Part shown: positions 21,560 through 33,189 of the stretch, one piece after another | Numbering within the stretch: position 1 is the first letter of the stretch | Layout: every line of letters starts with the position of its first letter | Assembly (NCBI GenBank): GCA_037976565.1 | Contig: CP137675.1 | Coordinates: forward strand, 19,370,446 to 19,434,445 | Direction: 5' to 3' | DNA: 64,000 nucleotides | DNA from: Mesocentrotus franciscanus | Taxonomy: Eukaryota; Echinodermata; Echinoidea; Camarodonta; Strongylocentrotidae | The notes under the pieces: model-generated | What the model was told of the DNA's origin: nothing | The model's input: only the letters and a program-made list of their open reading frames with translations | The model's database searches: none | Position numbers and translations under genes: made by a program

Positions 21560-22762
21560 CCTACGACACACAGGAGCTATGACAGGTCGCCGACTCCCGA
21601 CAACCACTGGTCGGGAGTTAGTTGTCAAAGGTCGCAAAGAGTTTATTAACAGTCTTTAAAAGGTCGTCAGTGTTCGGCGATTGGTCTCCGGAGCATTTTG
21701 GTCGGCTAGAGGTTTACACTGCTGCATCGAAAACCTCTGCATGTCGACCAAACTGGTATTGGAACAAATTTCTTTGTTTTTCAAGGGGAGGCGACAATTC
21801 CCAGATTGATTGATGGCTTACCGCCGACTAATCTTCAGTGCTTGTTCAGGGGATATTACATTTTCCAGGTGATATTTGATTGAGAAAAGGTCGGCAGCTG
21901 ATCGACTAATGATAAACGATCTGTCACCGATCAATCTCCAAGGGCTCAAAATGTTGGACGAAATGTTAGACAAAAAGTTAAATAAAATCTATTCATTGAT
22001 ATATGTTATCTGCTACTGTCTGTTATATGGAGAAAAAAATAAAGGTACTGTTTTTAACAACAGAAAGGAACATTCAAACTGTGAGTCATCAACATTATTG
22101 CCATATTCATCATTCAGTTTATAGCACGGATGCAGTATAGTCACATATCAGTCGTAGTCCTCAAGGCAGCCAGTTGAAATTAATAAAAGATGACTTCTGT
22201 TCTTATTTGTAAAAAGAAAATACCTCTTCACTTTCATACTATTTCACCATTTCCCCTTTTCCCATTAAATACTGCCTTCTCGGTGTTATCTGCGCTCATC
22301 TTTCACTATCATCTTTCTATCTTTCATTATTAACATTTTACCCTTATCTTAATAATCGACTTCAATTGTTCATTTTTTAAAGAAAAAAACACATCACGTG
22401 ATAACAAAAATATAAATAAAATCACACCAAAAAACATATTTTCTAATAATGAGCAAGAATTTTCTAATGTGTGTTCGCGCAAGTGATAATACCCCTCCCC
22501 GTCTGCTAATCCTGCCGACAGCCGTAAGAACATCGGCCATTGATCTTCGATCAGTAACTGTTTGTTATCGCCGATTAACCGCCGTACAAATGCCAGCCTT
22601 TCGCTAATATTTCCACGGCGGTCGCTAATTTCGTAAGACATTCGGCAACTGATCGGTAACTGATCGCCCACTATAATGTTTTGCAAATAAATTGGTTGTC
22701 GATGGTTGCATTTTTTTTTCTCAGAAGTCGGCAACCATTCTTACGTCTAGTGTGACGTAGGC
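21560..22762. mobile_element. Candidate TIR DNA element, ~1.2 kb
   Basis: Left CCTACGACACACAGGAGC...GTCGCCGAC and right (inverted) CCTACGTCACACTAGACG...GTTGCCGAC are imperfect inverted repeats. Sub-terminal DNA on both sides is rich in GATCGGCAACTGATC-like words (for example 21,890-21,940 and 22,640-22,665). No transposase. Confidence 0.6.
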
Positions 22763-23076
22763 TTAATCATGTTATTGGGACACTTATTTAGATGAAAAGA
22801 ATCATGTTTATAACAGCAAATGGGGAGAGGCAACTTTCAAATCAACCATCGTTATCAACCTAAAGGGGCTACATAAAGACAACTATGGTCAACAGGGGGA
22901 GGGGCTTGGGTCACACAGAGTTTTACGACTTGGAACAAATCCAAACCTTTTTGAGGGAGAAATCGAAATTAAACATTACCTAGAGCGGCTAGAGGGAGGC
23001 CAAATTTTGGAAAGTCATCCCGATTCAAGGTTATAATGTTTGAAAGGGGGTATTCCTACCGCCCCACAATATTGTG
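22763..23076. other. No gene seen
   Basis: G-rich short runs (22,893, 23,045) but no recognisable feature. Confidence 0.4.
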
Positions 23077-23434
23077 CAGGGGCGGATCTAGCTTTTTGCA
23101 AAAGGGGGGGGGGGTTGACCCAATGACGCGGCGAGGCGATTTTGTTTTGCTATTTTGAACCCCCGTAAATAATGTTTTCATGGCATCTACCAACACAATG
23201 GAGACCATAAAAAGCAGTAACACCAAGTAACAGTTTAATACACAGTTATATCCAGAGTTATCATGCATGTGTTTGGCTAAGTTACCAGATGAGTAGAAGG
23301 GGGAAGGGGGGTTGACCCAATGACGATGCGGATATTGTGTGGGTCTGGACACATGATGGCGTTTTTCAATGCACATCACATTTTCACTTGGCTGCCCAGG
23401 GGGGTTAAACCCTAACCCCCTAGATCCGCCACTG
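23077..23434. mobile_element. MITE with GGATCTAG ends and 5-bp TTGTG duplication
   Basis: CAGGGGCGGATCTAG at the left and CTAGATCCGCCACTG at the right are inverted repeats; TTGTG flanks both (23,072-23,076 and 23,435-23,439). An internal G-run plus GTTGACCCAATGACG occurs twice (23,102 and 23,300). No coding. Confidence 0.75.
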
Positions 23435-23746
23435 TTGTGTGAGATGATTCCCATGCATTCAACTACATCTCCGACTACTACAATTACTTCTCCTTCTCTT
23501 CGACAGGATCCATAAGTCAGGATGTCCTGCCTATTATAACGTAATAGTATTAAACAATATATCAGCTATCCACTTACAAACTGTAATCATTTTGGTTTGT
23601 ACGTTTTGCCCCCTAGATGTGCGAAAGAAAAGAGTAGGCCTAGGCAAGATTAAATGGTATTTAAAAAATACATAACAAAATATTGTAAGCAAATTCTACA
23701 CTCCTTTCTTTCAATACTTCATCTTGGTCAGATCTTTCATCACACT

Positions 23747-23950
23747 ATGGAAGATTCGATGGCGATGCCGACCATGATGCCGACGACGATGATGAACTGG
23801 ACGATGAACACGACAGTGAACGAAACCTTCATTGAACCGTACACTGGTCCAGACCTTAAGCTCGCGACCAAGGTGATCCACATGATTATCCTGATCTTTC
23901 TCATGATCTCCATGGGATGTACTCTCAACTACAAGGATTTTAGAAAGACG
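23747..23950 (+). CDS. SLC10 gene exon 1 (coding part)
   Basis: Encodes residues 1-68: Met/Thr/Asn-rich ectodomain and the first helix (KVIHMIILIFLMISMGCTL). Ends AAGACG before donor GTTAGT, phase 0. A likely 5' UTR intron acceptor precedes the ATG by 17 bases. Confidence 0.9.
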
Positions 23951-24741
23951 GTTAGTATCCTAATACATATGTATTAAGCTTTGTTTGTGGTCGAGTACAG
24001 GGAGGTGTGGGTGTGGGAAGGTGCACGCGCGCAAGAATGTGCGGGAAAGGCGAGGGGCGCGTCGTAATTATATGCGCGTATGTGTCTTGAAAGGGAAAGT
24101 GCATTTTATTTTGTATGTTCAGCGTGGTCATAATTCCTCTGCTAGGTATCAATATCCCAACTGACATTAATATCTCCCTTGTTCAAAAGATGACGGGGTT
24201 ATGCCCGGTGGTTATGCATATTGTTACTACAGTGTGGTATATATGTGTGTGTGTGTGTGTTTAGTCGTTCTTTCTTTAAATGTAAATTCACATTCCCCCT
24301 TTTTCACATATTTAAAAAAGGGTAGCCCAACCAGCATATACACTGGTTTTCGTTGGGGCCCTTTAAAATACAAACAAACTATATACATTCCAAAATAGTT
24401 GTGAATGAGACAAAATTGAACATTTCATTATACAACCACCAATAATTGCATATCACGTTACAAAATATAAAAATGCAAATTTGAATATAAATAAAGACGA
24501 AATAAGGATAAAAAAGTTTAAACTTTAACATATAAGAAGGGTGAAAGTAGGTACGTGCCTTGAATAATAGGAGATGTTAAATGTGACGCCATGTCTTTTG
24601 GGGTAGTTTTCACTAGTGTTATATATGGCAATTTTTTGTCATTGGCGGGGGGGGGGGCGAAAACATTCGAAAAGCGCCCGCCCCTGATTCCCAACCCGTG
24701 TTTATTGATACTCTTATTTGCATCATTTTTAATATTACTAT

Positions 24742-24785
<44 letters not shown>

Positions 24786-27700
24786 TATAGTAGTAGTAGT
24801 GGTAAAGGCATTATGATGATGATGATTATTATAATTATTATTATTATCATCATCATCATCATCATCATCTTCATCATCTTCATCTTCATCATCATCATCA
24901 TCATCATCATTATCATCACCATCATCATCGTTGTTGTCATATTTCTATATCACAGATCCGCCATCCCACTGGTTTCTTCGTTGGTATGTTATGCCAGTTC
25001 GTTCTTATGCCCCTGGTTGGCTTCTGTATTGCACTTGCCTTTCAACTACCTTCAGCAGGGGCTCTATCACTCCTAGTCCTTGCCTGCTGCCCCGGTGGCA
25101 CCCTCTCTAATCTCTACACCTACTGGGTCGATGGAGATGTCTGCCTCAGGTACGTGGATTAACGTAGATTTACGTAGGGAAATCTGGAATATTACATGCA
25201 TGCACATGATGGGTGAGCTGGCTCAAGCCCCCCCCCCCTCAAAAAGAGTAGTTGTTAAAGAAAATAAAGTCTCTTAATAGTTCAGAAAATACTTCCGCAT
25301 GAAACTATGGTTTATCATTTTTATGTTTCTTTTCAACTCTATAGTAACTTCTCTGAAAGTGACCGATATTTTTTAGTCTAATAGGCCTTTCAGACGAGAG
25401 TAACAGCCCCCAAGACCGACATTGTCGATCTCATTGACAATAGATGTGGGACGACTCGACGATCTCACGTTTGTTCCGTTTACATGAAAAAACTCACCCA
25501 TGCATGCTATGTATTGATTCATGTTCGATTCCGATACATTGTTAACGATAAATTGGAAAAAATAGATAAGACTTTCTACCTCAGTCACGGGGTATTATTA
25601 ATGTGAAGAAGCAGTTTAAAATTAATTTCTATGGAAAACATTATTTTAAAAGGGACATTTTCAATATGTTGATAGACTCGCTCCTAACACGTTTGTTTAC
25701 TACAAGTTCTGTCCCTACTCTGATGTTCGCCATTTTTTCTAGTGAATTTAAAGACAAAGTGAATAGGATGAATGTCTTAACACCCCTCCCCCCCCCCTCT
25801 TTTTTCCAATAGTGTGTGCATGACAGCAGTCTCGACAGCGGTTGCTATCGGGATGATGCCCCTCAATCTCTTCATCTATAGCCGTGTGTGGACCGACGAC
25901 AAGGCGGTCATTCCCTATGTCAACATCGTTACAACTCTGGTCATCATCCTCATCCCCGTCGCTTTCGGTGTATTCCTGAATTGGTGGAATAAATCATTGA
26001 CCAAGCATCTTACTAGGGTGAGGGATAGGACTTTGCCAGTAATCTGCGGCAGATTTATCACACGAGCGGTTCTATATCATATTAAGTTTGGAAGTTGGGC
26101 AGGGGCGGCCGAGCAACTTCCAAAGTGGGGGGCGGCACCAAGAAAAAAAGGGCACTTTCTGGAAAAAAGGGCACCTACAACGGGAAATCTCAAAGCGAAA
26201 ATATACAATTTTTAGAGATTGGTATATACCCCTACATTGTGATTACATTATCAGGGATGATTTCAATATTTGTTTCACTTTATACACCATACAAGATATT
26301 GCTTAAGCATCATACTTCGCAGTTTGGTGTGATGGTCTTACAATTTATTTGCGAGCGAGCGAAGCGAGGGAGGAAAAATTTTAAGATTTTTGAGGTCGCA
26401 GTGCGAAAAATTATATCTTATAAAGAGGAAAAAACCCAATCCTGATGGAGGTTATAAGCACATTCTCATATATGGCAGAAGAATGAAAAGACCTTTGATA
26501 AGTAACATGGGTATATCATTTATAGATGCGTGCGAGCGTAGCGAGCGAGCTCTGGGGAAATTGCTCTTAGTCGCTTGAAATTAGGGGCGCGTTTAATGAT
26601 GAGAGGAAAAGGGGACACTTATCAAAAAAGAAAAGGAGCATGTGTCAAAGTACAAAGAGTATTATATTTTCAGAGGTGAAAATGGGGCACTTCTTACACC
26701 CTCAAAAAGGGGCACTCGCCAGGGATAAAAAAGTCAGTCATGAGAATAGGGAATGGGCATTTGCCGACGGAATAGGGGCCCCATCAGACCTTGATAGGGG
26801 CATTTATAAGAGGTGAAAGGGGGCATTTATGAAAAGGGGAAAGGTCCGTTATTAGAAACGAAAAGGGGCACGTATCATTGGTAAAAAAGGGAAATTATCA
26901 GAGGAGAAAAGAGGCACTTATTGCACCTGAAAAGGGGCAATGTCTAGATATAAAAAGGGGCACTTATATGAATGAAAAGGGGGCACTTATAATAAAGGAA
27001 AATGTGCATTAGTTGAAAAAAATAGGCGCCGATCATATTTTAAAGGGGCATTTATCGGAGGTGAAGGGGGCACTTATCTGAAGTCAAAAGGAGTAACTTC
27101 TCGTACCTGAAAAGGGTCATTTATCAGAGAAGAGGCACTTATGAGAAGGGGAAAGGGCTCTTTTTTAATGGGGCACTTATCATTAGGAAAAGGGGCACTT
27201 ATAAGAAAGGAAAAGGGGCACATGTGAAAATATAAGGTGCGCTTATCCGAGTTAAAATGGGGGATACTTATTGAAAGGGGAAGGGGCACTTCTTACAAAG
27301 GAAAATGGGCACTTGTCAAAGTAAAAGAGGCACATCTCAGATATGAATAGGGCAATTATCAGAGGTAAAGGGGTACTTATCAAAAGTGAAAAGAGGCACC
27401 TCTCGTACCTGAAAAGGGCATTGTCTTACTAGAGATTAAAAAGGGCACTTATGAGAATGGAAAATGGACACTATGTCTTATTGCAAAGGAAAATGGGAAC
27501 TTGTCGAAGGAAAAGGGGCACGTGTCCAAATAAAAGGGGCACTTATCAGAGTTAAAATGGGGGTAGTTATTGAAAGGGGAAGGGGCACTTCTTACAAAGG
27601 AAAAGGGGCACTTGTCAAAGTAAAAGAGGCACATCTCAGATTTGAATAGGGCAATTATCAGAGGTGAAGGGGTACTTATCAAAAGTGAAAAGAGGCACCT

Positions 27701-29692
27701 CTCGTACCTGAAAAGGGCATTGTCTTACTAGAGATTAAAAAGGGCACTTATGAGAATGGAAAATGGACACTATGTCTTATTGCAAAGGAAAATGGGAACT
27801 TGTCGAAGGAAAAGGGGCACGTGTCCAAATAAAAGGGGCGCTTATCCGAGTTAAAATGGGGGTAGTTATTGAAAGGGGAAGGGGCACTTCTTACAAAGGA
27901 AAAGGGACACTTGTCAAAGTAAAAGAGGCACATCTCAGATTTGAATAGGGCAATTATCAGAGGTGAAGGGGTACTTATCAAAAGTGAAAAGAGGCACCTC
28001 TCGTACCTGAAAAGGGCATTGTCTTACTAGAGATTAAAAAGGGCACTTATGAGAATGGAAAATGGACACTATGTCTTATTGCAAAGGAAAATGGGAACTT
28101 GTCGAAGGAAAAGGGCACGTGTCCAAATAAAAGGGCACTTATCAGAGTTGAAAAGGGAAGGGTACTTTTACAAATTAAACGGGGCACTTGTCAAAGTGAA
28201 AGGGGCACTATTCCTATGTAAAAGGGGCACTTCTTACAAAATTAAAGGGCACTTTTCCTATGTAAAAGGCACTTTTCGGGTGCTTGAAAAAGTGGGAGGG
28301 CACTGTTCCCCGGAGGGCCGCCTCTGGAGTTGGGCTTCTTTTTTTTCTTTTTTATTTGTCTTTTTTTCGTTATATTAGGGGCGTGAAGAAGCCCCCTCAA
28401 GAATCGCTACTGATTGATCCACTCAGAATAAGCGACCTTGTCAGGATTTCTTCAGAGGAGGGCGTGGGAGGTATGGGTTTCTATTCGGTTTCTAAATCAT
28501 GTAAATGGTGTGGCCATTCTTCTGTTCTCACTTGAAAAGAAGAATTAGTAACTACACTAGAAGCTAGTAGGAGGGGGTAGGAGGTGCCATCTGCCATGTC
28601 CTCTTCAATGCTACGTCGTGCTTGAAATGATGTCTTCTTTTTAGACATACCCTGTGCTATTACTTCCATACTAGTGTAGTATGCTAGCTATATAGGCTGA
28701 AAGGCAGAGGCCTATCATGGAGCTGATGGACGCATCTTCCGCGGTCCGATCCCCATTATTGACAACTACACGATCGCAAATATTTCGAAGAATCAACTCA
28801 AGCACATTATTAATACCCTATTCGTGCGATCGTGTTAAACGGGCATGTTCATAGTCCCCTTAGGTTACACTATCCAGATATTGTGCCCTTTCTGGGACGT
28901 AACTAGGTGCAAGATTGCCAGTTTTATCAAAAACTGATCAAATCATATGACACATTAAACACCCCCCCCCCCAAAAAAAAAAAAAAAAAATGATTTTAAA
29001 AGTCTTTACTTTAAAGAAGGTTCAGAGTTCCGAAATTCATGATGATAATTATGTGTAAATTACAGATGAAACTTCAGGATGTACATCCAACATAAAAGGA
29101 CGACATATTGTAAAGCTTGTGTTTTGCATTGTTTCATGACCTTTCCCCTTTTCTGCACCATTAGATTGGCATCGTCTGTTCCTTCATCTGCATCATCGTC
29201 GCCTTCGCCTTCAGCATCGTAATGAACCCTGCCTTCCTCAGGGCTGGATGGAGGCTCTGGTTCTGTGCCGCAATACTTCCTATGTTAGGCTTCTGCATGG
29301 GTTACAGTATCGCGCGCCTGCTCCGTCAACCTCATAAGAAGTGCCGCACCATCGCCTTCGAGACCGGTTCACAGAACGTATCTTTGGCCTTGACCCTAAC
29401 CGTCATCACTTTTGGTGACTCTCCTCTCTTTCTGGACATGCTCTTCTATCCCTCCCTCTACGTCTGTTTCATCTACATCGATTCCTTGCCTGTCATCATC
29501 TTCTACAAGATCGTCACCTACTATCGAGAGAAGAATCGTCCACGAAAAGAGAAGGAACCCAACGACAAAGGCGTTGACGACGAGGATGACGACGATTCCG
29601 ACAATGATGAGAGCGACGAGAAGGAGAGCACAAAGAATCAAGAAATGAAACCCATGCACAAAAAGGACTCAAAAGAAAATGGAGAGATATGA
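23747..29692 (+). CDS. SLC10-family sodium/bile-acid-type cotransporter, 4 exons
   Basis: Joined exons 23,747-23,950, 24,956-25,149, 25,813-26,017 and 29,165-29,692 give 376 residues with all GT-AG introns and matching phases. The product is a plasma-membrane Na+-coupled symporter of the SLC10 family, whose vertebrate members carry bile acids and related organic anions. Evidence: a short, Asn-rich, probably glycosylated extracellular N terminus (NWT, NTT, NET); hydrophobic helices along the length; the family signature CCPGGTLSN (Ser and Asn of the Na1 site); YWVDGD followed by a STAV helix; NIVTTLVIILIPVAFG; and the FETGSQN motif, in which Glu and Gln form Na+ sites. Human ASBT is 348 residues, so length fits. 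The C terminus is unusual: a Lys/Arg stretch then a long Asp/Glu-rich cytosolic tail. Subfamily (A1, A2, A6 or invertebrate-specific) cannot be settled here. The ATG at 23,747 is preferred over the upstream in-frame ATG because a splice acceptor (TTGGTCAG, 23,722-23,729) lies between them. Confidence 0.93.
24739..24940. repeat. Microsatellites in SLC10 intron 1: (TAG)n, (ATT)n, (ATC)n
   Basis: TAG units 24,741-24,805, ATT/ATG units 24,810-24,847 and ATC units to 24,940, ending just upstream of the exon 2 acceptor. A G run is at 24,645-24,655. Confidence 0.95.
24956..25149 (+). CDS. SLC10 gene exon 2
   Basis: 194 nt, acceptor TATCACAG, donor GTACGT. Encodes IRHPTGFFVGMLCQFVLMPL through CCPGGTLSN and YWVDGDVCL; ends with two bases of a Ser codon completed by exon 3. 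Confidence 0.92.
25813..26017 (+). CDS. SLC10 gene exon 3
   Basis: 205 nt, acceptor CCAATAG after a C/T tract, donor GTGAGG. Encodes SVCMTAVSTAVAIGMMPL, NIVTTLVIILIPVAFGVF and ends KHLTR in phase 0. Confidence 0.9.
26095..26330. repeat. Dispersed repeat copy in SLC10 intron 3
   Basis: GGCAGGGGCGGCCGAGCAAC, AAGGGCACTTTCTGG and TTGGTATATACCCCTACAT are shared with 55,322-55,540, which is inserted in a LINE. Both lie at the start of GGGGCAC-type sequence. Confidence 0.7.
26600..28290. repeat. GGGGCAC minisatellite array filling SLC10 intron 3
   Basis: About 60 degenerate units of 25-30 bp built on AAAAGGGGCACTTATCAGAG. From about 27,230 to 28,140 the array is also organised as 299-bp repeats (for example TCTCGTACCTGAAAAGGGCA at 27,392, 27,691 and 27,990), nearly identical between copies, so this part amplified recently. 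The Cys/Pro/Phe ORFs here are repeat translations. Confidence 0.9.
29165..29692 (+). CDS. SLC10 gene exon 4 (terminal)
   Basis: Acceptor CACCATTAG; encodes IGIVCSFICIIVAFAF through FETGSQN, the last helices and the acidic tail DDEDDDDSDNDESDEK, ending KENGEI and TGA at 29,690. Confidence 0.92.
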   Translation: MGIVCSFICIIVAFAFSIVMNPAFLRAGWRLWFCAAILPMLGFCMGYSIARLLRQPHKKCRTIAFETGSQNVSLALTLTVITFGDSPLFLDMLFYPSLYVCFIYIDSLPVIIFYKIVTYYREKNRPRKEKEPNDKGVDDEDDDDSDNDESDEKESTKNQEMKPMHKKDSKENGEI

Positions 29693-30890
29693 TAATGTCA
29701 ATATTATAGGATACCTCGCTCGACTAAATTACCTTCGTTCTCAGGTTCGTGTAGGGTACATCCATTCTCTTTTTTAAATGTTGTACTTCAAGTATAACAA
29801 ATCTTGATCATAGCATTATAATGATACGAGATATTATCTACTCATTTTACCAACGTTTTATCAAATATTGTAAAATACTATAATCAGATTTAACAGCATC
29901 TAAAGTTCCATATTTTAGCAAAATCTATTTTTTTTAGTACATGTGCATTTTATGAACTCGTACTAAGCTTCTGCTGAAAGTGTCACTCCAGGGGGAACCT
30001 ATGAACATGAAAAGGTACCCTTTTTGGGGTTTTGTGCGATCAGTGCTTGAAACACACCCCTTCTAAGGAAAACGTCGACGAAGCCGTACATGCGAACCTG
30101 AAAAGGTATACTTTGTTTTGGTTTTTGTGCGATCAGTGCTTGAAAAACACTTTTAAGGAAAACGTCGACGACGCCTCATAGCTGAAAAAGACACCATTTC
30201 GACGCTTTTACTGGGCGCGGGTGTGTAGCCATTCATGTTGGGAGTGACCCCGAATGTTTCAGATAGTTGAATGTCTGTATAATTTGTTGAGGTTCTGTTT
30301 TCATTAAGTCTCTTTAGGTAGTGACTGCTTATCTTCTTCATGCAAATTTATGCAAATTCGAGTCCCCTCAATCAACCTCCTTGAAAAAGAGCACCGTTTG
30401 CAAAGTTTAAAGCACACAGATGCTTTACTCCCAAATCAAATCTATATTTTGTTAAATGTTGAAAGGTTAGTTTTAAAAAATACTGTAATTAAGGTACTTT
30501 TTATTTTATAGTTTTACTACAGCTTTTTCTATCAACAGAATTGTGACTGACATTGTTCGCCAATGTAAGAGTGAGCATCAAGTTAAAATACAAATCTTTA
30601 TTCCAGTCTATTCCAATGTGTTCCCCCTTAAAATCTGGTAAGTCGTCGAAGAATCATATTCTGGATCATATAGATGGTTCAAAGTTACACAAGCATATTA
30701 CTCTAGGTTCTCACGTTCAGTCAAACCTCGATCTATGACCTATCGGATGAAAGCATGTACGCTTTTGTTTGACATGTACCCATGTGTTGTTTGTCAAATA
30801 TTACTTGTCAAATATTAAAGTAATGAAATCAAACTGAGTGAAAAGCTCAGATCTAAAAACGTGTTGATGTGCTGATTGTCAAATAAAGAT
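29693..30890 (+). other. Probable SLC10 3' UTR with poly(A) signal
   Basis: AT-rich, no ORF. The first canonical AATAAA well placed is at 30,882-30,887. It contains a two-unit tandem repeat at 29,996-30,175. The extent of the UTR is an inference. Confidence 0.4.
29996..30175. repeat. Two ~90-bp tandem units with GTCGACGACGCC
   Basis: Each unit contains GAAAAGGTA(C/T)AC, TTTGTGCGATCAGTGCTTGA and AAGGAAAACGTCGACGA. The same AACGTCGACGACGCCTCA word is present in the element at 41,432-42,708 (about 42,500). Confidence 0.75.
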
Positions 30891-31439
30891 AATAATACTG
30901 TAAAATGTCAATAGCTTTTTCATTGCTCATCTGATCTGAACAGAAAAAAAGAAAAACACGCAAAAGGTTCAATGACATCAAACCGCTTCATAACTAATGG
31001 TAAAACAAATGAATATATGGAATGTCCACTTGTAGAATTTGGTATGCGTCGTTTACTGTAAAATGGGGGCACTTCATGTGACCGGCGAAGAGGCCCACGA
31101 AACCAACGGCGCATGAATTAGGCTACCCGCTAGACCGAATTTGGGATAGTCTGTGTAGACACTCCTGGGAAATGTCAGAAATTCCGATGAATATGAGGGG
31201 GGGGGGGTATCATTTACGATCGGCCACCCCACCCCAACTCTTTCCCCTTGTGTCGGTCTTACGACACAAAATTACAAAATGACAAAATGACATTTTGAAT
31301 TGAAAATTTGACCATGTGATCATGTGGAATAACAACCGAGATACTGGCCAAAACACATTGTCATGCAGGTTCATGTTTTGAAAAAAGTGACCTCCCATAG
31401 ACATAACACGCAAATATAACAAATTATGCATTGTCGCCT
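30891..31439. other. No gene seen
   Basis: AT-rich; G run at 31,198-31,208. Nothing else recognised. Confidence 0.4.
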
Positions 31440-32368
31440 TTAATCGAATATTTCACTATGATGACGTCATCCAAATGAAAAATAAATGCATACCTCTTAT
31501 AGAGATTTATCTCATCTACAACATATCAAAATCTGAGAGAAAATCGATTACCGATAAGCGAGATAATCTCAATTAAACAAAGACAAAAATGACGTCATCA
31601 ACAAAATACATTTTTTAAAAGTTTAGATGCCAATATGATGACTTTGTTTCACTTTGTACGAGTTAGGGTGGTATGAAATCATATCTCCAACTCATGCTCT
31701 TTCTAACCATGATATCAAAATTGGGGGTCGATGGACTATCTGAAGAGCTATTTCGATTTATAAAGTGGCATGTTTTTGATCAAATTTGCATTATATTGCC
31801 CATAGCAGCACGCACGGATTTTGCACTTTGACGCGCGCTCACGGCCTTATGAAAGGTCAAGAGTGACTGAAATTAATGGAAATTGTCAATTACGGTAAGA
31901 GGAATCCAAATCATGTAAAAATTTTGAATTTTGACCTTTTTCGCGCGCTCTGAGCGCGCACAATTTACGCGCGGACACGTACGGACGGAACAATTTAAAA
32001 TGCTCTAAATGACCTGGTTCGTACTCAAAATTGTTCATAAGTGATTTTCAGCATTTTTTTATTTTGACGCGCGCGCACGTGCGCGTCGTGACACGCACAC
32101 GGACATGGATTGTCAATGTATTGACCAATGACCTGAAGTTAATGTGTATTAAATTTAATTGGGCAATTTATGATGAATGGTTATGAAGATATGAATAACG
32201 TAAAAACACAAAATGGTGCCTGGATGACGTCATGGTTGACTGATCACACTAAAAAGAGGAGGTGCACGATTCCTGATGATAACAAAGATACTGTGAAAAT
32301 TTGAAGATGATTGGTGATTCTGTTTTTGATGGCAAAATTCGGTTGGAGAAATAAATAAATAAATAAGA
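31440..32368. repeat. Probable interspersed retroelement-like repeat with (AAAT)n tail
   Basis: Starts with TTCACTATGATGACGTCATCC, contains several TGACGTCAT sites (31,459, 31,592, 32,226) and GCGCGC words, and ends at AAATAAATAAATAAG (32,351-32,366), a short 3' tandem tail as in LINEs and SINEs. No ORF. Boundaries are approximate. Confidence 0.45.
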
Positions 32369-32940
32369 TTCGTACAAACACAATAGACAATCCACTCAAG
32401 TCATGTGGCGTAGCAAGTACAAGGCGCAGCGGGTTGGGCCTATCCCGTGTTAGGCATCTTGCTATATATAGGCCAATAAAAAGAAGAGAATAGGATAAAA
32501 ACAAAAGCAAAGGGAAACACGGCGACAGATAAATATAGAATATGATAGAATGGTAAAAGAGATCAAGAATCATAAATGGGAAGATAAGAGAGAATAGAAA
32601 AGAAAAGAAGACAGAAAGAGAAAAACGATAAAACGATAAAAATAAAGGCAAAGTGTCAAAGTATAACGTAAAGAAGTCTAGAAGGAGAAAATAGTAGAAA
32701 GATAAAATCAAAGAATATCAAATTAAAAGAGAGAGAAAATGTCATCAGGATTATTGAAAAATGTCGAAAAGAGAAGATGAACAAAGGGGAATGTTATAGG
32801 AGAAAAATAATGAATAACAATCAAAATAGAAAATAGAAAGAAAAGGTGATAGAAGGATAAAAACAAAGAATGGCCCAAGTATAGATAGAAAATAAAAGAA
32901 TAACTTAAAAAACGTAGACCGGTCTTACAAAGTGAGAATG
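32369..32940. other. Purine-rich stretch, no gene
   Basis: GATAAAAG/AGAAAAGA-rich plus strand; the 155-residue minus-strand ORF here is Phe/Leu/Ser low complexity and is not supported as a gene. Confidence 0.5.
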
Positions 32941-32956
32941 TGGCCCAAATCTCTCA

Positions 32957-33050
32957 ATGTCTCTCTCTCTCTCTCTCCGGCTCTCTCTCTCTTTCCCTCT
33001 TTCTCTCTTTCTATTTTTCCCTCTCTCTCTTTCTCTCTCCCTCAATTTCA
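32957..33050. repeat. (CT)n / CTTT microsatellite
   Basis: Interrupted CT tract. Confidence 0.9.
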
Positions 33051-33189
33051 CCCCTCCTCCTCCTTGCTATAGTGCATAGACAAAATGCCAGGCTACCCAA
33101 AAGAAGACAGAATATTAAGGCAGTTTTGCAGCTAAAATGTACATCATTTACTAAATCTGATAATCAGTTTCCCTGTAATTAATCTAGAG

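Noticed and set aside
23654..23746. Upstream in-frame Met for the SLC10 protein (MVFKKYITK...)
   Set aside because: Would place a splice acceptor-like TTGGTCAG inside the coding region and add a hydrophobic leader not found in the family; the Asn-rich start at 23,747 fits better.
24518..25076. ORFs with poly-Met, poly-Ile or poly-Val
   Set aside because: Microsatellite translations; only the exon 2 part (from 24,956) is real coding.
27449..27981. Pair of identical 77-codon ORFs (Cys/Pro/Phe)
   Set aside because: Translations of the 299-bp minisatellite blocks in an intron.
26600..28290. CRISPR-like array
   Set aside because: Repeats are degenerate and contiguous with no unique spacers; the DNA is eukaryotic and intronic.
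32244..32711. 155-codon Phe/Leu/Tyr ORF, resembling a membrane protein
   Set aside because: Low-complexity purine/pyrimidine bias, no splice signals, no conserved motif.
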